A DNA stretch of 40,565 bases from Modestobacter caceresii. GTDB taxonomy: Bacteria > Actinomycetota > Actinomycetes > Mycobacteriales > Geodermatophilaceae. The DNA lies in contig NZ_JPMX01000040.1 of assembly GCF_000761485.1 (NCBI RefSeq), forward strand, positions 51,574 to 92,138. Reading direction: 5' to 3'. The notes under the pieces were generated by a model. That model did no database searches and was not told where the DNA came from. It was given only the letters and a program-made list of their open reading frames with translations. Shown here one piece after another: positions 7,819 to 16,450 of this stretch; positions within the stretch are counted from its first letter, which is position 1, and each line of letters begins with the position of its first letter. Made by a program: the position numbers and the translations under genes.

Positions 7819-9141
7819 ATGGTCGGAACCCTTCTCTTCATCGCCGTCCTCCTGTTCGTGCTGGTGGTGCTGCCGACCTACCTCTGGTGGCGCCTGGTCC
7901 GCGCGACCACGGTGCCTGGCCGCACGCGGCGGTGGCTGACCGCCCTGACCGTCGTGGTCGTGCTCATCCCGCTGACCGCCGGGGGGCTCGATCGCGTCGT
8001 CCCCGAGGACGCTGTCACTCCCCTGTCCTGGATCGCCTACAGCGTGGTGGGCGTCCTCCTGTACCTCTTCCTCGCACTCCTCGTTCTCGAGCCGGTGCGG
8101 CTGGGTCTCCGGGGCTGGACGCGCAGGCCCATCCCGCAACCAGCGCCGGCCCCAGGAGCCGGCGTAGCCGAACGGGAACCGGAGACCGTCCCGAGCGGGG
8201 CCCGCAGCCGATCAGGCAGCGAGGACGCCCCGGCTCGGCCCGACGGGCAGAGCCACGCCCACCGCGATCGTCCGGAGAACGGCCGCGTGGTCGACCCGTC
8301 CCGGCGGCTGTTCCTGGCCCGGAGCATGGCGACCACGGCTGGTGTCGTTGCTCTCGGCACCACGGGCGCCGGCACGTACTTCGCCAACAGCGCTCCGGTC
8401 GTCCAGCGCGTGCCCATCACCTTGCGTGGACTGGATCCCGCGTTCGACGGGTTCCGGATCGTCACCTTCTCCGACGGGCATCTCTCCGAGACGTACGGTG
8501 GACGACGGTTCGAGCGGCTGGTGGAGATCGTCAACGCACAGCGGCCCGACGTCGTAGCGGTCGTGGGTGACCTGGTGGACGGCGAGGTCGACGACCTGCG
8601 CGACGACGTGGCCCCCCTCTCCGACCTGGTCAGCGAGCAGGGCGTGTACTTCGTGACGGGCAACCACGAGTACTTCGTCGACACCCGGGCGTGGCTGCGT
8701 CACCTGCCGACCCTCGGGGTGGAGGTCCTCCGCAACCAGCGCGTCCCGCTGCGCCGGGGGACGGCGACCTTCGATCTGGCGGGCATCGACGACCGCACCG
8801 CGGCCGCCTCGGGTGTTCCCGGACACGGGGCCGACCTCGACGCAGCCCTCGACGGCCGGGACGACAACACGCCCGTCGTGCTGCTCGCGCACCAGCCGGT
8901 GCAGGTGGCGCAGGCGGCAGCGGCCGGCGTGGACCTGCAACTGTCCGGGCACACGCACGGCGGTCAGTTGTGGCCGTTCGACTACGTGGTCAGCCTCGAG
9001 CAGCCCGTCGTGGAGGGACTGAGCCGTTACGGCGACACCCAGATCTACGTCACCCGTGGTGCCGGCTATTGGGGGCCGCCGATGCGGGTGGGGGCCCGCC
9101 CCGAGGTGACCGTCGTGGAGCTCCGGTCACCTCGCACCTGA
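7819..9141 (+). CDS. Membrane-anchored calcineurin-like metallophosphoesterase
   Basis: A 440-residue protein. Three hydrophobic helices at about residues 3-25, 36-58 and 66-92 are followed by a proline/acid-rich linker (about 105-155), then RRLFLARSMATTAG and a fourth hydrophobic segment. The catalytic domain has the metal-binding series SDGHLSE (the second position of the usual SDLH is Gly here), VVGDLVDGE, TGNHEYF, LLAHQP and SGHTHGGQLWPF. This is the YkuE/YaeI-like phosphoesterase group, with the active site probably outside the membrane. ATG 7819 is in line with the first helix. It converges on ltrA. No direct tie to the redox genes is evident. Confidence 0.88.
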   Translation: MVGTLLFIAVLLFVLVVLPTYLWWRLVRATTVPGRTRRWLTALTVVVVLIPLTAGGLDRVVPEDAVTPLSWIAYSVVGVLLYLFLALLVLEPVRLGLRGWTRRPIPQPAPAPGAGVAEREPETVPSGARSRSGSEDAPARPDGQSHAHRDRPENGRVVDPSRRLFLARSMATTAGVVALGTTGAGTYFANSAPVVQRVPITLRGLDPAFDGFRIVTFSDGHLSETYGGRRFERLVEIVNAQRPDVVAVVGDLVDGEVDDLRDDVAPLSDLVSEQGVYFVTGNHEYFVDTRAWLRHLPTLGVEVLRNQRVPLRRGTATFDLAGIDDRTAAASGVPGHGADLDAALDGRDDNTPVVLLAHQPVQVAQAAAAGVDLQLSGHTHGGQLWPFDYVVSLEQPVVEGLSRYGDTQIYVTRGAGYWGPPMRVGARPEVTVVELRSPRT

Positions 9142-9142
9142 C

Positions 9143-9158
9143 CGGGGCGACGGCCCCG
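9143..9158. terminator. Short hairpin between convergent genes
   Basis: CGGGGC (9143-9148), loop GACG, GCCCCG (9153-9158), just after the phosphoesterase stop. It has no T-tract and a short stem; it could act in either direction. Confidence 0.3.
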
Positions 9159-9236
9159 CTCGCCCGGCGCCCGGAATGTTCGCGAGAGCGCATGCACGCC
9201 AACTGGCGGCACGTGTGCCGGAGTCCGCCGCTCCGG

Positions 9237-10457
9237 TCAGGGGGCCGGCGCGTTGCGGTCCTCGTTCCGCTGGTGCGCGTAGCGCCGCGTCTCCACGGCG
9301 ATCAGTGCTACGAGGATCGCCAGCAGCCCGGCGAGCGCGGCGAGTGGCGGCGCGTACGCCGCCAGCGGGGTCACCGCGAGCAACAGAACCGTGGTCACCA
9401 CCCGGGCTCGGCTGACAGGGAGACGTAGCCGGTTGCTGAACAGCAGGTGGCCGGCGAGGTAGACGGCGAACCCGCCGAACAGCGCCACGGCGTAGAAGCC
9501 GTCCAGTCGTTCGGTCTCGTCGGCGTTGGCGATCACTCCCTCCACACCGACCGCGGCCAGGATGACGCCAGCGACGAGCACGAAGTGCCCGTAGGTGTAG
9601 CCCTCGATCGCCATCTTCGCCCGCGCTTGGCCCGGCGCTGCCGCCATCCGCTCCTCCGCAGCGACCGCGATCCCGTCGAAGTACAGCCACCACAGGCACA
9701 ACACAGCAGCGATCCCGAGCACGCAGGCCAGGATCAACGGCGCCCCGACGGTCTGCTCGGCCGCCCCGACACCCATCGCGACCACCGACTCCCCGATGGC
9801 CAGAAGGACGAACAGACCGTGCCGTTCGGTCCAATGGCCGGCGCTCTGCACCCGCCAGCCACCTCGCAGGGAGGTGAGGTACACCCCGCCCCAGTCGACG
9901 ACCAGGGCAGCGCCGAACAACAGCGTCTGAGCCGCGCCGCCAAGCAGCACACCGGCCACAAGCAGGACCGCACCGGCGGCTGTAGGGATCCAGCTCACAG
10001 CGATCTGGCGCCGCAACGACGGGTCCCCACCGGCGGCGATCGAGTACACGGTGAGGTGCAGACAGCGCACCAACAGGAATGCGCACACGAGAACCAGTGG
10101 GCCGTGCAGACCGCCGGGGGCGTCGCGCCACGCCTCAGGAATGGTCACCGCGACGACGAAGACCGCCGCAGTCGCCACCGCCATCGCGGTACGCACCAGC
10201 CCCTCGTCGGCACGCGCATGGTTGCCCAGCCAGGTGTACCCCGTCCACGTCCACCACAGCAGGGCCAGGAGCAGCATGCCCTGCACGACGCCGAGAGCAC
10301 TGTGCGTCCGGAAGATGTACCCAGTGATCTGGATCGCGGCGAAGACGTACACCAGGTCGAAGAAGAGCTCGAACGTCGTCGCGCGGTCAGTTTCGTCGGT
10401 GTGTCGGACGGCGCTCAGCATGTGCAGGCGGCCTCTGGTGTTGCGGTGCTCGACCAT
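9237..10457 (-). CDS. Low temperature requirement protein A (LtrA) family membrane protein
   Basis: A 406-residue polytopic membrane protein with about 12 hydrophobic segments. The family hallmark FFDLVYVFAAIQ appears near residue 35, and HGLFVLLAIGESVVA and YFDGIA are further LtrA signatures. ATG 10457 (MVEHRN) is chosen over a GTG or upstream ATG at 10496 because the longer version would be encoded by the promoter element; TAGGCA lies seven bases before the ATG, so the transcript may be leaderless. It is divergent from the XRE/MmyB regulator at 10526 with a 68-base gap containing the shared element. The biochemical role of LtrA is unknown; it was named for growth at low temperature in Listeria. 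Confidence 0.85.
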   Translation of the reverse strand: MVEHRNTRGRLHMLSAVRHTDETDRATTFELFFDLVYVFAAIQITGYIFRTHSALGVVQGMLLLALLWWTWTGYTWLGNHARADEGLVRTAMAVATAAVFVVAVTIPEAWRDAPGGLHGPLVLVCAFLLVRCLHLTVYSIAAGGDPSLRRQIAVSWIPTAAGAVLLVAGVLLGGAAQTLLFGAALVVDWGGVYLTSLRGGWRVQSAGHWTERHGLFVLLAIGESVVAMGVGAAEQTVGAPLILACVLGIAAVLCLWWLYFDGIAVAAEERMAAAPGQARAKMAIEGYTYGHFVLVAGVILAAVGVEGVIANADETERLDGFYAVALFGGFAVYLAGHLLFSNRLRLPVSRARVVTTVLLLAVTPLAAYAPPLAALAGLLAILVALIAVETRRYAHQRNEDRNAPAP

Positions 10458-10484
10458 GATCGGGTGCCTACCCGCCCGGCCGGG

Positions 10485-10505
10485 AGGTACCAACAAGGCC
10501 CTGTC
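10485..10505 (+). promoter_or_regulatory. Shared regulon element (weak copy) between ltrA and XRE/MmyB regulator
   Basis: AGGTACCAACAAGGCCCTGT matches 14 of 20 consensus positions, with the core GGTACC, CA and GGCC kept. The opposite strand immediately beyond holds a second partial arm, CCGGCAGACAGGGCC (10497-10511). It lies between two divergent genes. Confidence 0.4.
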
Positions 10506-10513
10506 TGCCGGTT

Positions 10514-10519
10514 TACCCT
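10514..10519 (+). promoter_or_regulatory. -10 hexamer of a probable leaderless promoter for the first XRE/MmyB gene
   Basis: TACCCT ends six bases before the GTG start at 10526, the spacing expected when transcription begins at the start codon. There is no ribosome site between them. The second regulator at 36121 has the same arrangement. Confidence 0.5.
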
Positions 10520-10525
10520 GACACG

Positions 10526-11410
10526 GTGAACGCCCAGGCTGAGGTGCGGCAGTTCCTGGTCACGCGACGCGCCCGGCTGACTCCAGAGACGGCCGGCTTG
10601 CCTACTGCCACCGGCCGCCGCCGAGTCCCTGGGCTGCGTCGGGAAGAGCTGGCGAGTCTTGCCGGGGTCTCGGTCGACTACTACATCCGGTTGGAACGCG
10701 GAAATCTGAGCTGCGCCTCCGACGGCGTGCTTGAGGCGATCGCCCGCGCGCTCCAGCTCAATGACGTCGAACGGGCCCACCTCTTCGACCTCGCTCGCGC
10801 GGCACAGGCCCGCGCACCATGGCAGTCCCCTCGGTCGACGTTGCGGCCGGGTCTGCAGGCGATGGTGGACGCCATGACCGGCGTGCCGGCCATCGTCCGC
10901 AACCAGCGCCTGGACATCCTCGCCGGCAATCGGCTCGGTCGCGCGCTCTACTCCGAGCTGTACCGCGCCCCTGCCCGGCCCGTGAACCTGGCCCGCTTCG
11001 CCTTCCTCGAGCCGCGCGCCCACGACTTCTGGGTGGACTGGCCTGAGGCCGCGGACGCCACCGTCGGTGTCCTGCGCACCGAGGCGGCCCGGAGCAACGA
11101 CCCAGGTCTCACCTCCCTGGTCGACGAGCTCTGCGCGCGCAGCGAGCAGTTCCGCGCCCGCTGGGCTGCGCATGACGTCCGTCTGCACGGGGCCGGGACG
11201 AAGCAGCTGAACCATCCGGTCGTCGGTTCCTTGGAGGTTCAGTACGAGACGCTTCAGCCGCCGATCGATCCCGGACTGACGATGCACGTCTACACCGCCC
11301 GTCCGGGGTCGGCGTCCGCCCTGGCGTTAGAGCGCCTCACCGCCTGGTCGCTGGACCAGTTGCCGGAGAAGGACTCCACCCACGATAGGAACGAGGACCT
11401 CGGCGCCTGA
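10526..11410 (+). CDS. XRE-family regulator with MmyB-like ligand-binding domain, copy 1
   Basis: A 294-residue DNA-binding regulator. Residues about 10-75 form an XRE helix-turn-helix (RRVPGLRREELASLAGVSVD, then YYIRLERG). Residues about 100-280 are the MmyB/MLTR-type sensor domain, marked by NRLGRALYSEL, the FLEP...FWVDW stretch, ARSEQFRARWAAHDV and NHPVVGSLEVQYETL. Members of this family typically sit next to an oxidoreductase or exporter that they regulate and are thought to bind small hydrophobic ligands. GTG 10526 is supported by a leaderless -10. It is divergent from ltrA across one copy of the shared element and is the best local candidate to bind that element, together with its paralogue at 36121. 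Confidence 0.92.
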   Translation: MNAQAEVRQFLVTRRARLTPETAGLPTATGRRRVPGLRREELASLAGVSVDYYIRLERGNLSCASDGVLEAIARALQLNDVERAHLFDLARAAQARAPWQSPRSTLRPGLQAMVDAMTGVPAIVRNQRLDILAGNRLGRALYSELYRAPARPVNLARFAFLEPRAHDFWVDWPEAADATVGVLRTEAARSNDPGLTSLVDELCARSEQFRARWAAHDVRLHGAGTKQLNHPVVGSLEVQYETLQPPIDPGLTMHVYTARPGSASALALERLTAWSLDQLPEKDSTHDRNEDLGA

Positions 11411-11723
11411 ACCCGCCAATCACCCGTCCGGCGGATCTCAACCGCTCCTTCCTGCCCCGCCGGCGTCCGCGTCATGCAGGCCCTGCCAGGCCCTCCCTCC
11501 CCCACCCATTCCCGAATAGCCTCGAAGACGTCGCTCGGCACACGCATCCGGATCCTGGATCGAGGTTTTCCCGACGAGCCGACGCACGGCGCCCTGTCCG
11601 CCCATCGTCCGCCGTCGGGTCGGCCGTCCCCGTGTCGCGCCGATTGCCGTGGCGTCCCAGCCGCGGTACACGACGTGCACCCCTGCACATCCGCGTAGCC
11701 GGTCACCGCCGAGGAGGACAAGC
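11411..11723. other. Intergenic region with one element-like site
   Basis: No convincing gene in 313 bases. On the minus strand at 11475-11494, AGGGCCTGGCAGGGCCTGCA matches 16 of 20 consensus positions. It lies about 230 bases upstream of the hydrolase at 11724. The minus frame through here (a stretch reading VPSDVFEAIREWVGEG) is open but has no recognised family. Confidence 0.4.
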
Positions 11724-12638
11724 ATGAAGTTCGACGTCAGGTTCCCCAGCAAGGGGCTGATGCTCGCCGGCCACCTGTACGTGCCCGACACCTACGACGG
11801 CAGCCGGCTGCCTGGCATCGTCGTCTCCCACCCGTGGGGCGGCGTGAAGGAGCAGACCGCTGGCCTCTACGCCGAACGCCTGTCCCGCCAAGGCTTCGCC
11901 GCCCTCGCCTTCGACGCCGCCTACCAGGGCGAGAGCGAGGGTGAACCGCGCGGTGTGGAGGACCCCTTCCAGCGCGCAGAGGACATCAAAAGCGCGGTCT
12001 CCCACCTGGCCGCACGCGAGGACATCGACCCACAGCGGATCGGCGCACTCGGCATCTGCGCCTCCGGCGGGTACGTCCCGTTCACCGCGCAGACCGACCG
12101 GCGCATCAAGGCAGTGGCGACCGTCAGCGCCCTCGACGCCGCAGACCTGTACCTCAACGGTCTGGGGCGGACAAACGACCCGGCCGTCGCCAGCGCCATG
12201 CTCGACCAGGCCGGCGTGATGCGCACCGCTGAGGCGCGGAACGAGGGGGTCGTGTACGCGCGCACCCTGCCCGAGCGCGAGGAAGAAACCGCCGGCTTGC
12301 CCAAGCACTACCACGAGTGTTGGGAGTACTACCGCACCGCGCGAGGCTTCCACCCGCGCTCTCCCAACTGGTGGGTGCCGCGCAGCATCGAGTACTTCGC
12401 CATGTTCGACGCGTACGCGCACATCGAACGGATCTCGCCGCGTCCGCTCCTGATGATCGCCGGCACCCAGGCCGAGACGGCGTACTTCAGCGAAGAGGCG
12501 ATCAAGAGGGCCGACGAGCCCAAGGAGTTGTTCTGGATCGACGGGGCCACCCACGTCGACCTGTACGACAAGGACGAGTACGTCAGCCCCACGGTCGCCA
12601 AGCTCACCGAGTTCTTCGGCGAGCACCTGGCGGCCTGA
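11724..12638 (+). CDS. Alpha/beta hydrolase of the dienelactone hydrolase/YcjY-like group
   Basis: A 304-residue cytoplasmic hydrolase with no signal peptide. The oxyanion region is VVSHPWGGVKEQ and the nucleophile elbow is GICASGGY with Cys112 in the nucleophile position, as in dienelactone hydrolases that use Cys instead of Ser. The acid is probably in LLMIAGTQAET and the histidine in DGATHVDLYD near the C-terminus. ATG 11724 is preceded by GAGGAGGAC. The extended lid (about residues 145-215) fits YcjY-type enzymes. Likely cleaves an ester or lactone; the substrate is unknown. It is followed by a strong hairpin, so it is transcribed separately from the ADH downstream. Confidence 0.85.
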   Translation: MKFDVRFPSKGLMLAGHLYVPDTYDGSRLPGIVVSHPWGGVKEQTAGLYAERLSRQGFAALAFDAAYQGESEGEPRGVEDPFQRAEDIKSAVSHLAAREDIDPQRIGALGICASGGYVPFTAQTDRRIKAVATVSALDAADLYLNGLGRTNDPAVASAMLDQAGVMRTAEARNEGVVYARTLPEREEETAGLPKHYHECWEYYRTARGFHPRSPNWWVPRSIEYFAMFDAYAHIERISPRPLLMIAGTQAETAYFSEEAIKRADEPKELFWIDGATHVDLYDKDEYVSPTVAKLTEFFGEHLAA

Positions 12639-12641
12639 CGA

Positions 12642-12678
12642 CGTGTGCTGCGCCGCCGCTCGGACGGCGCAGCACACG
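12642..12678 (+). terminator. Hairpin terminator after the alpha/beta hydrolase
   Basis: 14-bp perfect arms (12642-12655 and 12665-12678) with a 9-base loop, four bases after the stop codon. GC-rich without a T-run, as is usual in actinobacteria. Confidence 0.6.
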
Positions 12679-12912
12679 GTCCGGCGGCTGCCTCACCCGC
12701 TGTTGCTGAACCGCTGTTCCAGCCTTCGGCGGGATCGAGACCCACCCCGTGCGAGGCGGACGTCGACTGCGCCTGCCACGCGGACCGGCGCCCCACCGCA
12801 CGGCAGGGACCCCTGGACGTCCCCCGTCACCGAAGGCATGCCCCGGCAGCCGAGGTGACGCCAGGGTTCCCCGTCGGAAATTGCGACCCAACACTGCGGA
12901 AAGGTGTTCATC

Positions 12913-13971
12913 ATGCGCGGATATGTCCTGCACGGCAGAGGCGATGCCTCCTTCGGCGAGATCCAGGTGCCGCCCCTGGGCCCCTACGATGCGCTCGTAC
13001 GCACCACGGCCGTGGCGACCTGCACCACGGACGTGCACATGATCAACGCCGCCCCCTATCCCAATGCGATCGGCAAGCCGCTGGGGCACGAGGGAGTCGG
13101 CGTCGTAGAGAAGGTCGGCGACCTCGTCAGGGACTTCACTCCCGGGGACCGAGTGATCCTGTCCGCCGGCGGCGCCGACTGGCGGATCCCCCAGGCACAG
13201 CGCGGGGAGGCGAAGTACTACCCGAACAACATGCCCTACTTCTCGGAGGATCCCCTGCAGGGCGGCGTCTTCGCCGAGTACGTCAGGGCTCTCGACGCCG
13301 ACATGTCGATGGCACCGATCCCCGACGGGGTCAGCGACGAGCAGGCGCTCATGGTGCCGGACATGGTCGCCACAGCCTTCACCGGCGTCGAGCGCATGCA
13401 GATCGAGTTCGGCGACATCGTGGCCGTCCTCGGCGTGGGCCCGGTCGGCCTCATGGGCGTCGCCGGCGCGGCCCTCAAGGGCGCGAGTCGCATCATCGTC
13501 ATCGGCTCCCGCCCCAAGACGCTGGACCTCGCCCGCCGGTACGGGGCGACCGACGTGATTGACTACAAGCAGGGTCCCGTCGTCGATCAGGTCCTGGCCC
13601 TCACCGGAGGGGTGCCCGTGGACTCGGTACTGGTCGCCTCCGGCGGCTCGGCGAGCGACCAGTTCACCGCCGCTTTCCGGATCGTCAAGCCCGGCGGGCA
13701 CATCGCCAACGTGTCGCTGTACTACGAGGACACGGTGACCCTGCCGATGGACGCCTTGTCATACGGCGGCATCGAGAAGTTCTTCACGGGCGTCTTCGTG
13801 CAGACCGGACGAGAGTTCTACACCCGCCTGCTGCGCCTCATCGAGCAGAACCGCCTCGACCCCACCGGCTTGATCACGCATCGCTTCGACGGATGGGACG
13901 AACTCCCGGAGGCGCTCGACCTGATGCGCAGTCGCAACCCCGACGTCATCAAGCCGATCGTGACCGTCTGA
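12913..13971 (+). CDS. NADP-dependent secondary alcohol dehydrogenase (Thermoanaerobacter ADH type)
   Basis: A 352-residue medium-chain dehydrogenase interconverting secondary alcohols and ketones. It aligns without gaps at key positions to the thermophilic TbADH family as I remember it: catalytic zinc ligands C37 (TCTTD), H59-E60 (GHE) and D150 (VPDM), and no structural zinc lobe. The NADP phosphate-binding set G198-S199-R200 and Y218 is conserved, so NADPH is the expected cofactor. ATG 12913 is preferred; a GTG in frame at 12904 adds three residues. The ribosome site is weak (GGAAAGGTG). It stands alone between two terminators. The upstream 270 bases contain only a poor partial element near 12800. 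Confidence 0.9.
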   Translation: MRGYVLHGRGDASFGEIQVPPLGPYDALVRTTAVATCTTDVHMINAAPYPNAIGKPLGHEGVGVVEKVGDLVRDFTPGDRVILSAGGADWRIPQAQRGEAKYYPNNMPYFSEDPLQGGVFAEYVRALDADMSMAPIPDGVSDEQALMVPDMVATAFTGVERMQIEFGDIVAVLGVGPVGLMGVAGAALKGASRIIVIGSRPKTLDLARRYGATDVIDYKQGPVVDQVLALTGGVPVDSVLVASGGSASDQFTAAFRIVKPGGHIANVSLYYEDTVTLPMDALSYGGIEKFFTGVFVQTGREFYTRLLRLIEQNRLDPTGLITHRFDGWDELPEALDLMRSRNPDVIKPIVTV

Positions 13972-13989
13972 GACCTTCACACCTCGGTC

Positions 13990-14022
13990 GGGGCTCGTCG
14001 AGCCATCTGCCCGACGAGCCCC
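13990..14022 (+). terminator. First hairpin after the secondary ADH
   Basis: Perfect 11-bp arms GGGGCTCGTCG (13990-14000) and its complement (14012-14022), about 20 bases after the stop. Confidence 0.55.
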
Positions 14023-14024
14023 GC

Positions 14025-14065
14025 GTGGCGACTTCTCGGTCGGCTACCGGCCGAGAAGTCGCCAC
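14025..14065 (+). terminator. Second, stronger tandem hairpin after the secondary ADH
   Basis: 19-bp arms at 14025-14043 and 14047-14065 with one wobble position and a 3-base loop. It immediately follows the first hairpin and isolates the next cluster. Confidence 0.6.
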
Positions 14066-14170
14066 CTGCAGACCCGGGTTGAAGTAGGACATGCCCGCGG
14101 GACCTCGGGCCTGGCAGGGAAGCACAACGCGAGCGGAAGTCGACTCGGGCGCGCCCGAAACGTCTCCAGG

Positions 14171-14191
14171 GAGGTAGTGACAGGTCCTCCC
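14171..14191 (+). promoter_or_regulatory. Shared regulon element upstream of the intact four-gene cluster
   Basis: AGGTAGTGACAGGTCCTCCC (14172-14191) matches 18 of 20 consensus positions. It ends about 31 bases before the ADH start at 14223, similar to the distance at the XRE gene 36121. Confidence 0.6.
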
Positions 14192-14222
14192 GCGTGCTCA
14201 GCAAGGGTTGTGTCATGGGGAC

Positions 14223-15236
14223 ATGCGAGGAGCTGTCATCCATGGGACCAAGGACATCCGATTCGAGGACCGGCCCGACCCGGTCGTCACCGAGCCGACC
14301 GATGCCGTCATCCGCACCGTCGCCGCCTGCGTGTGCGGATCGGATCTGTGGCGCTACCGGGGCATCCAGGAGGTCCTGGAGTCGACGCCGATCGGCCACG
14401 AGTACGTCGGGATCGTCGAGCAGGTCGGTGACGCCGTCACCACCGTGAAGCCCGGCGACTTCGTCGTCGGCGGGTTCCTGCACAGCGACAACACCTGCGC
14501 GGTGTGCGCCAAGGGCATGCAGGCCAACTGTCAGCACGGCGGCGGCTTCGACGGCTGCCAGGCCGAGAAGATCCGCATCCCGGACGCTGACGGCACGCTG
14601 CTCGCCACGCCCGGACAGCCCGACGCCGACCTCATCCCCAGCCTGCTGGCGCTGTCCGACGTGATGGCTACCGGGTGGCACGCGGCGGTATCCGCCGATG
14701 TCCGGCCCGGCTCGAGCGTCGTGGTCGTCGGCGATGGCGCGGTGGGCCTCAGTGGGGTACTGGCCGCTGCCCAGCTTGGGGCAACCACCATCATCGCGAT
14801 GAGCCGGCACGAGCCCCGCCAGCGGGTGGCCAGGGAGTTCGGCGCCACCCACGTCATCGCCGAGCGCGGCGACGCGGGCCTCGCGCAGGTGCGGGAACTG
14901 ACCGACGGCATCGGTGCGGACGCCGTGCTGGAGTGCGTCGGCACCGAAAATGCCCGCGCCCAGGCCGTGGCCTACGCCCGCCCCGGCGGCATGATCGGCC
15001 TGGTCGGGGTCCCGCACGGCGACCTGCCCACCGACGAGCTGTTCTGGGCCAACAAGGGCATCCGCGGCGGCGTCGCGCCGGTGCGCGCATACCTGCCGCA
15101 CCTCCTGGACCTGGTGCTGCGCCGGGAGATCGACCCGGGCAAAGTCTTCGACCTCACCCTGCCCCTGTCCGAGGTCGCCGAGGCCTACCTGGCCATGGAC
15201 GAGCGGCGCGCCATCAAGGTGCTCCTCCAGCCTTGA
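14223..15236 (+). CDS. Zinc-dependent alcohol dehydrogenase, first gene of the intact cluster
   Basis: A 337-residue medium-chain dehydrogenase. CVCGSD and GHEYVG supply the catalytic zinc site; the structural zinc lobe has CAVCAKGMQANC followed by a further Cys. VVVGDGAVGL is the cofactor-binding loop and SRHEPRQ follows the second beta strand, where Arg suggests NADP. ATG 14223 (MRGAVIHGTK) is chosen; an in-frame TTG lies at 14208. It is a paralogue of the gene at 20812-21834. Its stop overlaps the start of the flavin monooxygenase (TTGA), so the two are probably translationally coupled. One shared regulon element lies directly upstream. Confidence 0.9.
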   Translation: MRGAVIHGTKDIRFEDRPDPVVTEPTDAVIRTVAACVCGSDLWRYRGIQEVLESTPIGHEYVGIVEQVGDAVTTVKPGDFVVGGFLHSDNTCAVCAKGMQANCQHGGGFDGCQAEKIRIPDADGTLLATPGQPDADLIPSLLALSDVMATGWHAAVSADVRPGSSVVVVGDGAVGLSGVLAAAQLGATTIIAMSRHEPRQRVAREFGATHVIAERGDAGLAQVRELTDGIGADAVLECVGTENARAQAVAYARPGGMIGLVGVPHGDLPTDELFWANKGIRGGVAPVRAYLPHLLDLVLRREIDPGKVFDLTLPLSEVAEAYLAMDERRAIKVLLQP

Positions 15237-16381
15237 GCCACGAGCGCGCCCGCTACGGTCCGCCCAGGAGTGAGGGCGCAGGCACTAACCGCCGGCATGC
15301 GGTCGTGGTCGGTGCCTCGCTGGCCGGCCTCATGACCTCCCTCGCCCTGGCGCGGGCCGGTTGGCAGGTCACCGTGCTGGAGCGCGCGGGCGCCCGCCGC
15401 TCCAGCAGCGCGGCGCTGGCGGTCGACCCGCCCGACCTCGTCCGGCTGCTCGGACAGGAGGCCTCCGCCACGGTGCTGCCACACCTCGCGCACGACGCGG
15501 CCGACGTCAGCGGAGGCCTCCCCGTGACCTGGCAGGCCCTCCACTCCGGCTTGCAGGCCGCGGCCGCCGAGCACTCCGGCATCCGGCTGCACCACCACTC
15601 CCCCGTTGTGGAGGTCGGGCAGGACGCCCGCCAGGCCTGGGCGGCCACGAACACCGGTGCGGTCCACGTGGGTGACCTCCTGGTGGGCGCGGACGGGTAC
15701 CGGTCGCTGGTGCGTGCCGCGGTGGCACCGGACCGGCCGGACGCGCGGTTCGCCGGGTACGTGCTGTGGCTGGGCGTCGCCGACGAGCAGGGCCTCGGCT
15801 CGGTGCGGTGGCCGACCGGCCTGGACATCCGTTCCAGCGGCGGGCACTTGCTGCTCGGTTACCCGCTGCCGGCGCCCGACGGCTTGCCGACCGTCGGGTC
15901 TCGGCGTCTTGGCTGGGCCTGGTACGACGCCAGCCGCAACGGGCTCCTCCGCCGGATCGGCGCCGTCGAGGGCAGCGTCGTGCAGCACTCGCTGCGCGAG
16001 ACCGACATACCGGAGGAGACCTACGCCGAGCTGGCCGCAGGGGCCCGTCAGCACTGGCCGGCGCCCTGGTCGACCGCGATCATCGACTCCATCGAACGGC
16101 GCGCGGTCACCGCCACCCCGATCAGCGAGTACCTCCCCGACCGGCTGGTGGCCGGCCGGCTGGTCCTGGTCGGGGATGCCGCGCACGTCCCGACCCCCAT
16201 GACCGGCAGCGGGTTCGCAGCCTCGCTGGCCGATGCGGAGGCGCTCGGACGTGCCACCGCTGCCACGGACGCCCACGAGGTGCCGGTCGCCCTGCTCGAG
16301 TACGAGCAGGACCGCCTGCAGCCGGCTCGGTCGCTCGTCAAGTCCGGACAGAGCTTCAGCCGGTCCTTCGCCGGCCGCTGA
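15233..16381 (+). CDS. FAD-dependent monooxygenase (aromatic hydroxylase-like)
   Basis: A 382-residue class A flavoprotein monooxygenase that would insert oxygen into an aromatic or similar substrate using NAD(P)H and FAD. The N-terminal VVVGASLAGL loop binds ADP, VGADGYRSLVR is the DG motif, and LVGDAAHVPTPMTGSGFA is the GD motif contacting FAD ribityl. The only in-frame start before the Rossmann loop is TTG 15233, overlapping the preceding stop as TTGA; it is accepted because the relic at 5289 also has 20 to 35 residues ahead of the loop. Cytoplasmic. Second gene of the cluster; a damaged paralogue lies at 5289-5761. Confidence 0.85.
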   Translation: MSHERARYGPPRSEGAGTNRRHAVVVGASLAGLMTSLALARAGWQVTVLERAGARRSSSAALAVDPPDLVRLLGQEASATVLPHLAHDAADVSGGLPVTWQALHSGLQAAAAEHSGIRLHHHSPVVEVGQDARQAWAATNTGAVHVGDLLVGADGYRSLVRAAVAPDRPDARFAGYVLWLGVADEQGLGSVRWPTGLDIRSSGGHLLLGYPLPAPDGLPTVGSRRLGWAWYDASRNGLLRRIGAVEGSVVQHSLRETDIPEETYAELAAGARQHWPAPWSTAIIDSIERRAVTATPISEYLPDRLVAGRLVLVGDAAHVPTPMTGSGFAASLADAEALGRATAATDAHEVPVALLEYEQDRLQPARSLVKSGQSFSRSFAGR

Positions 16382-16450
16382 CCAGCGGCTCGGTGTCCAG
16401 CGGTCGCCGACCGGTCGACCGACGACCGGTCCCACAGAAGAGGAGAGGGC

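Noticed and set aside
11290-11721. Minus-strand open frame in the gap before the hydrolase
   Set aside because: A short stretch looks protein-like but no family, ribosome site or conserved neighbour supports it; it also overlaps the regulator's 3' end.
12790-12815. Possible element copy before the secondary ADH
   Set aside because: Only ACGGCAGGGACC is shared and an indel is needed to align it.
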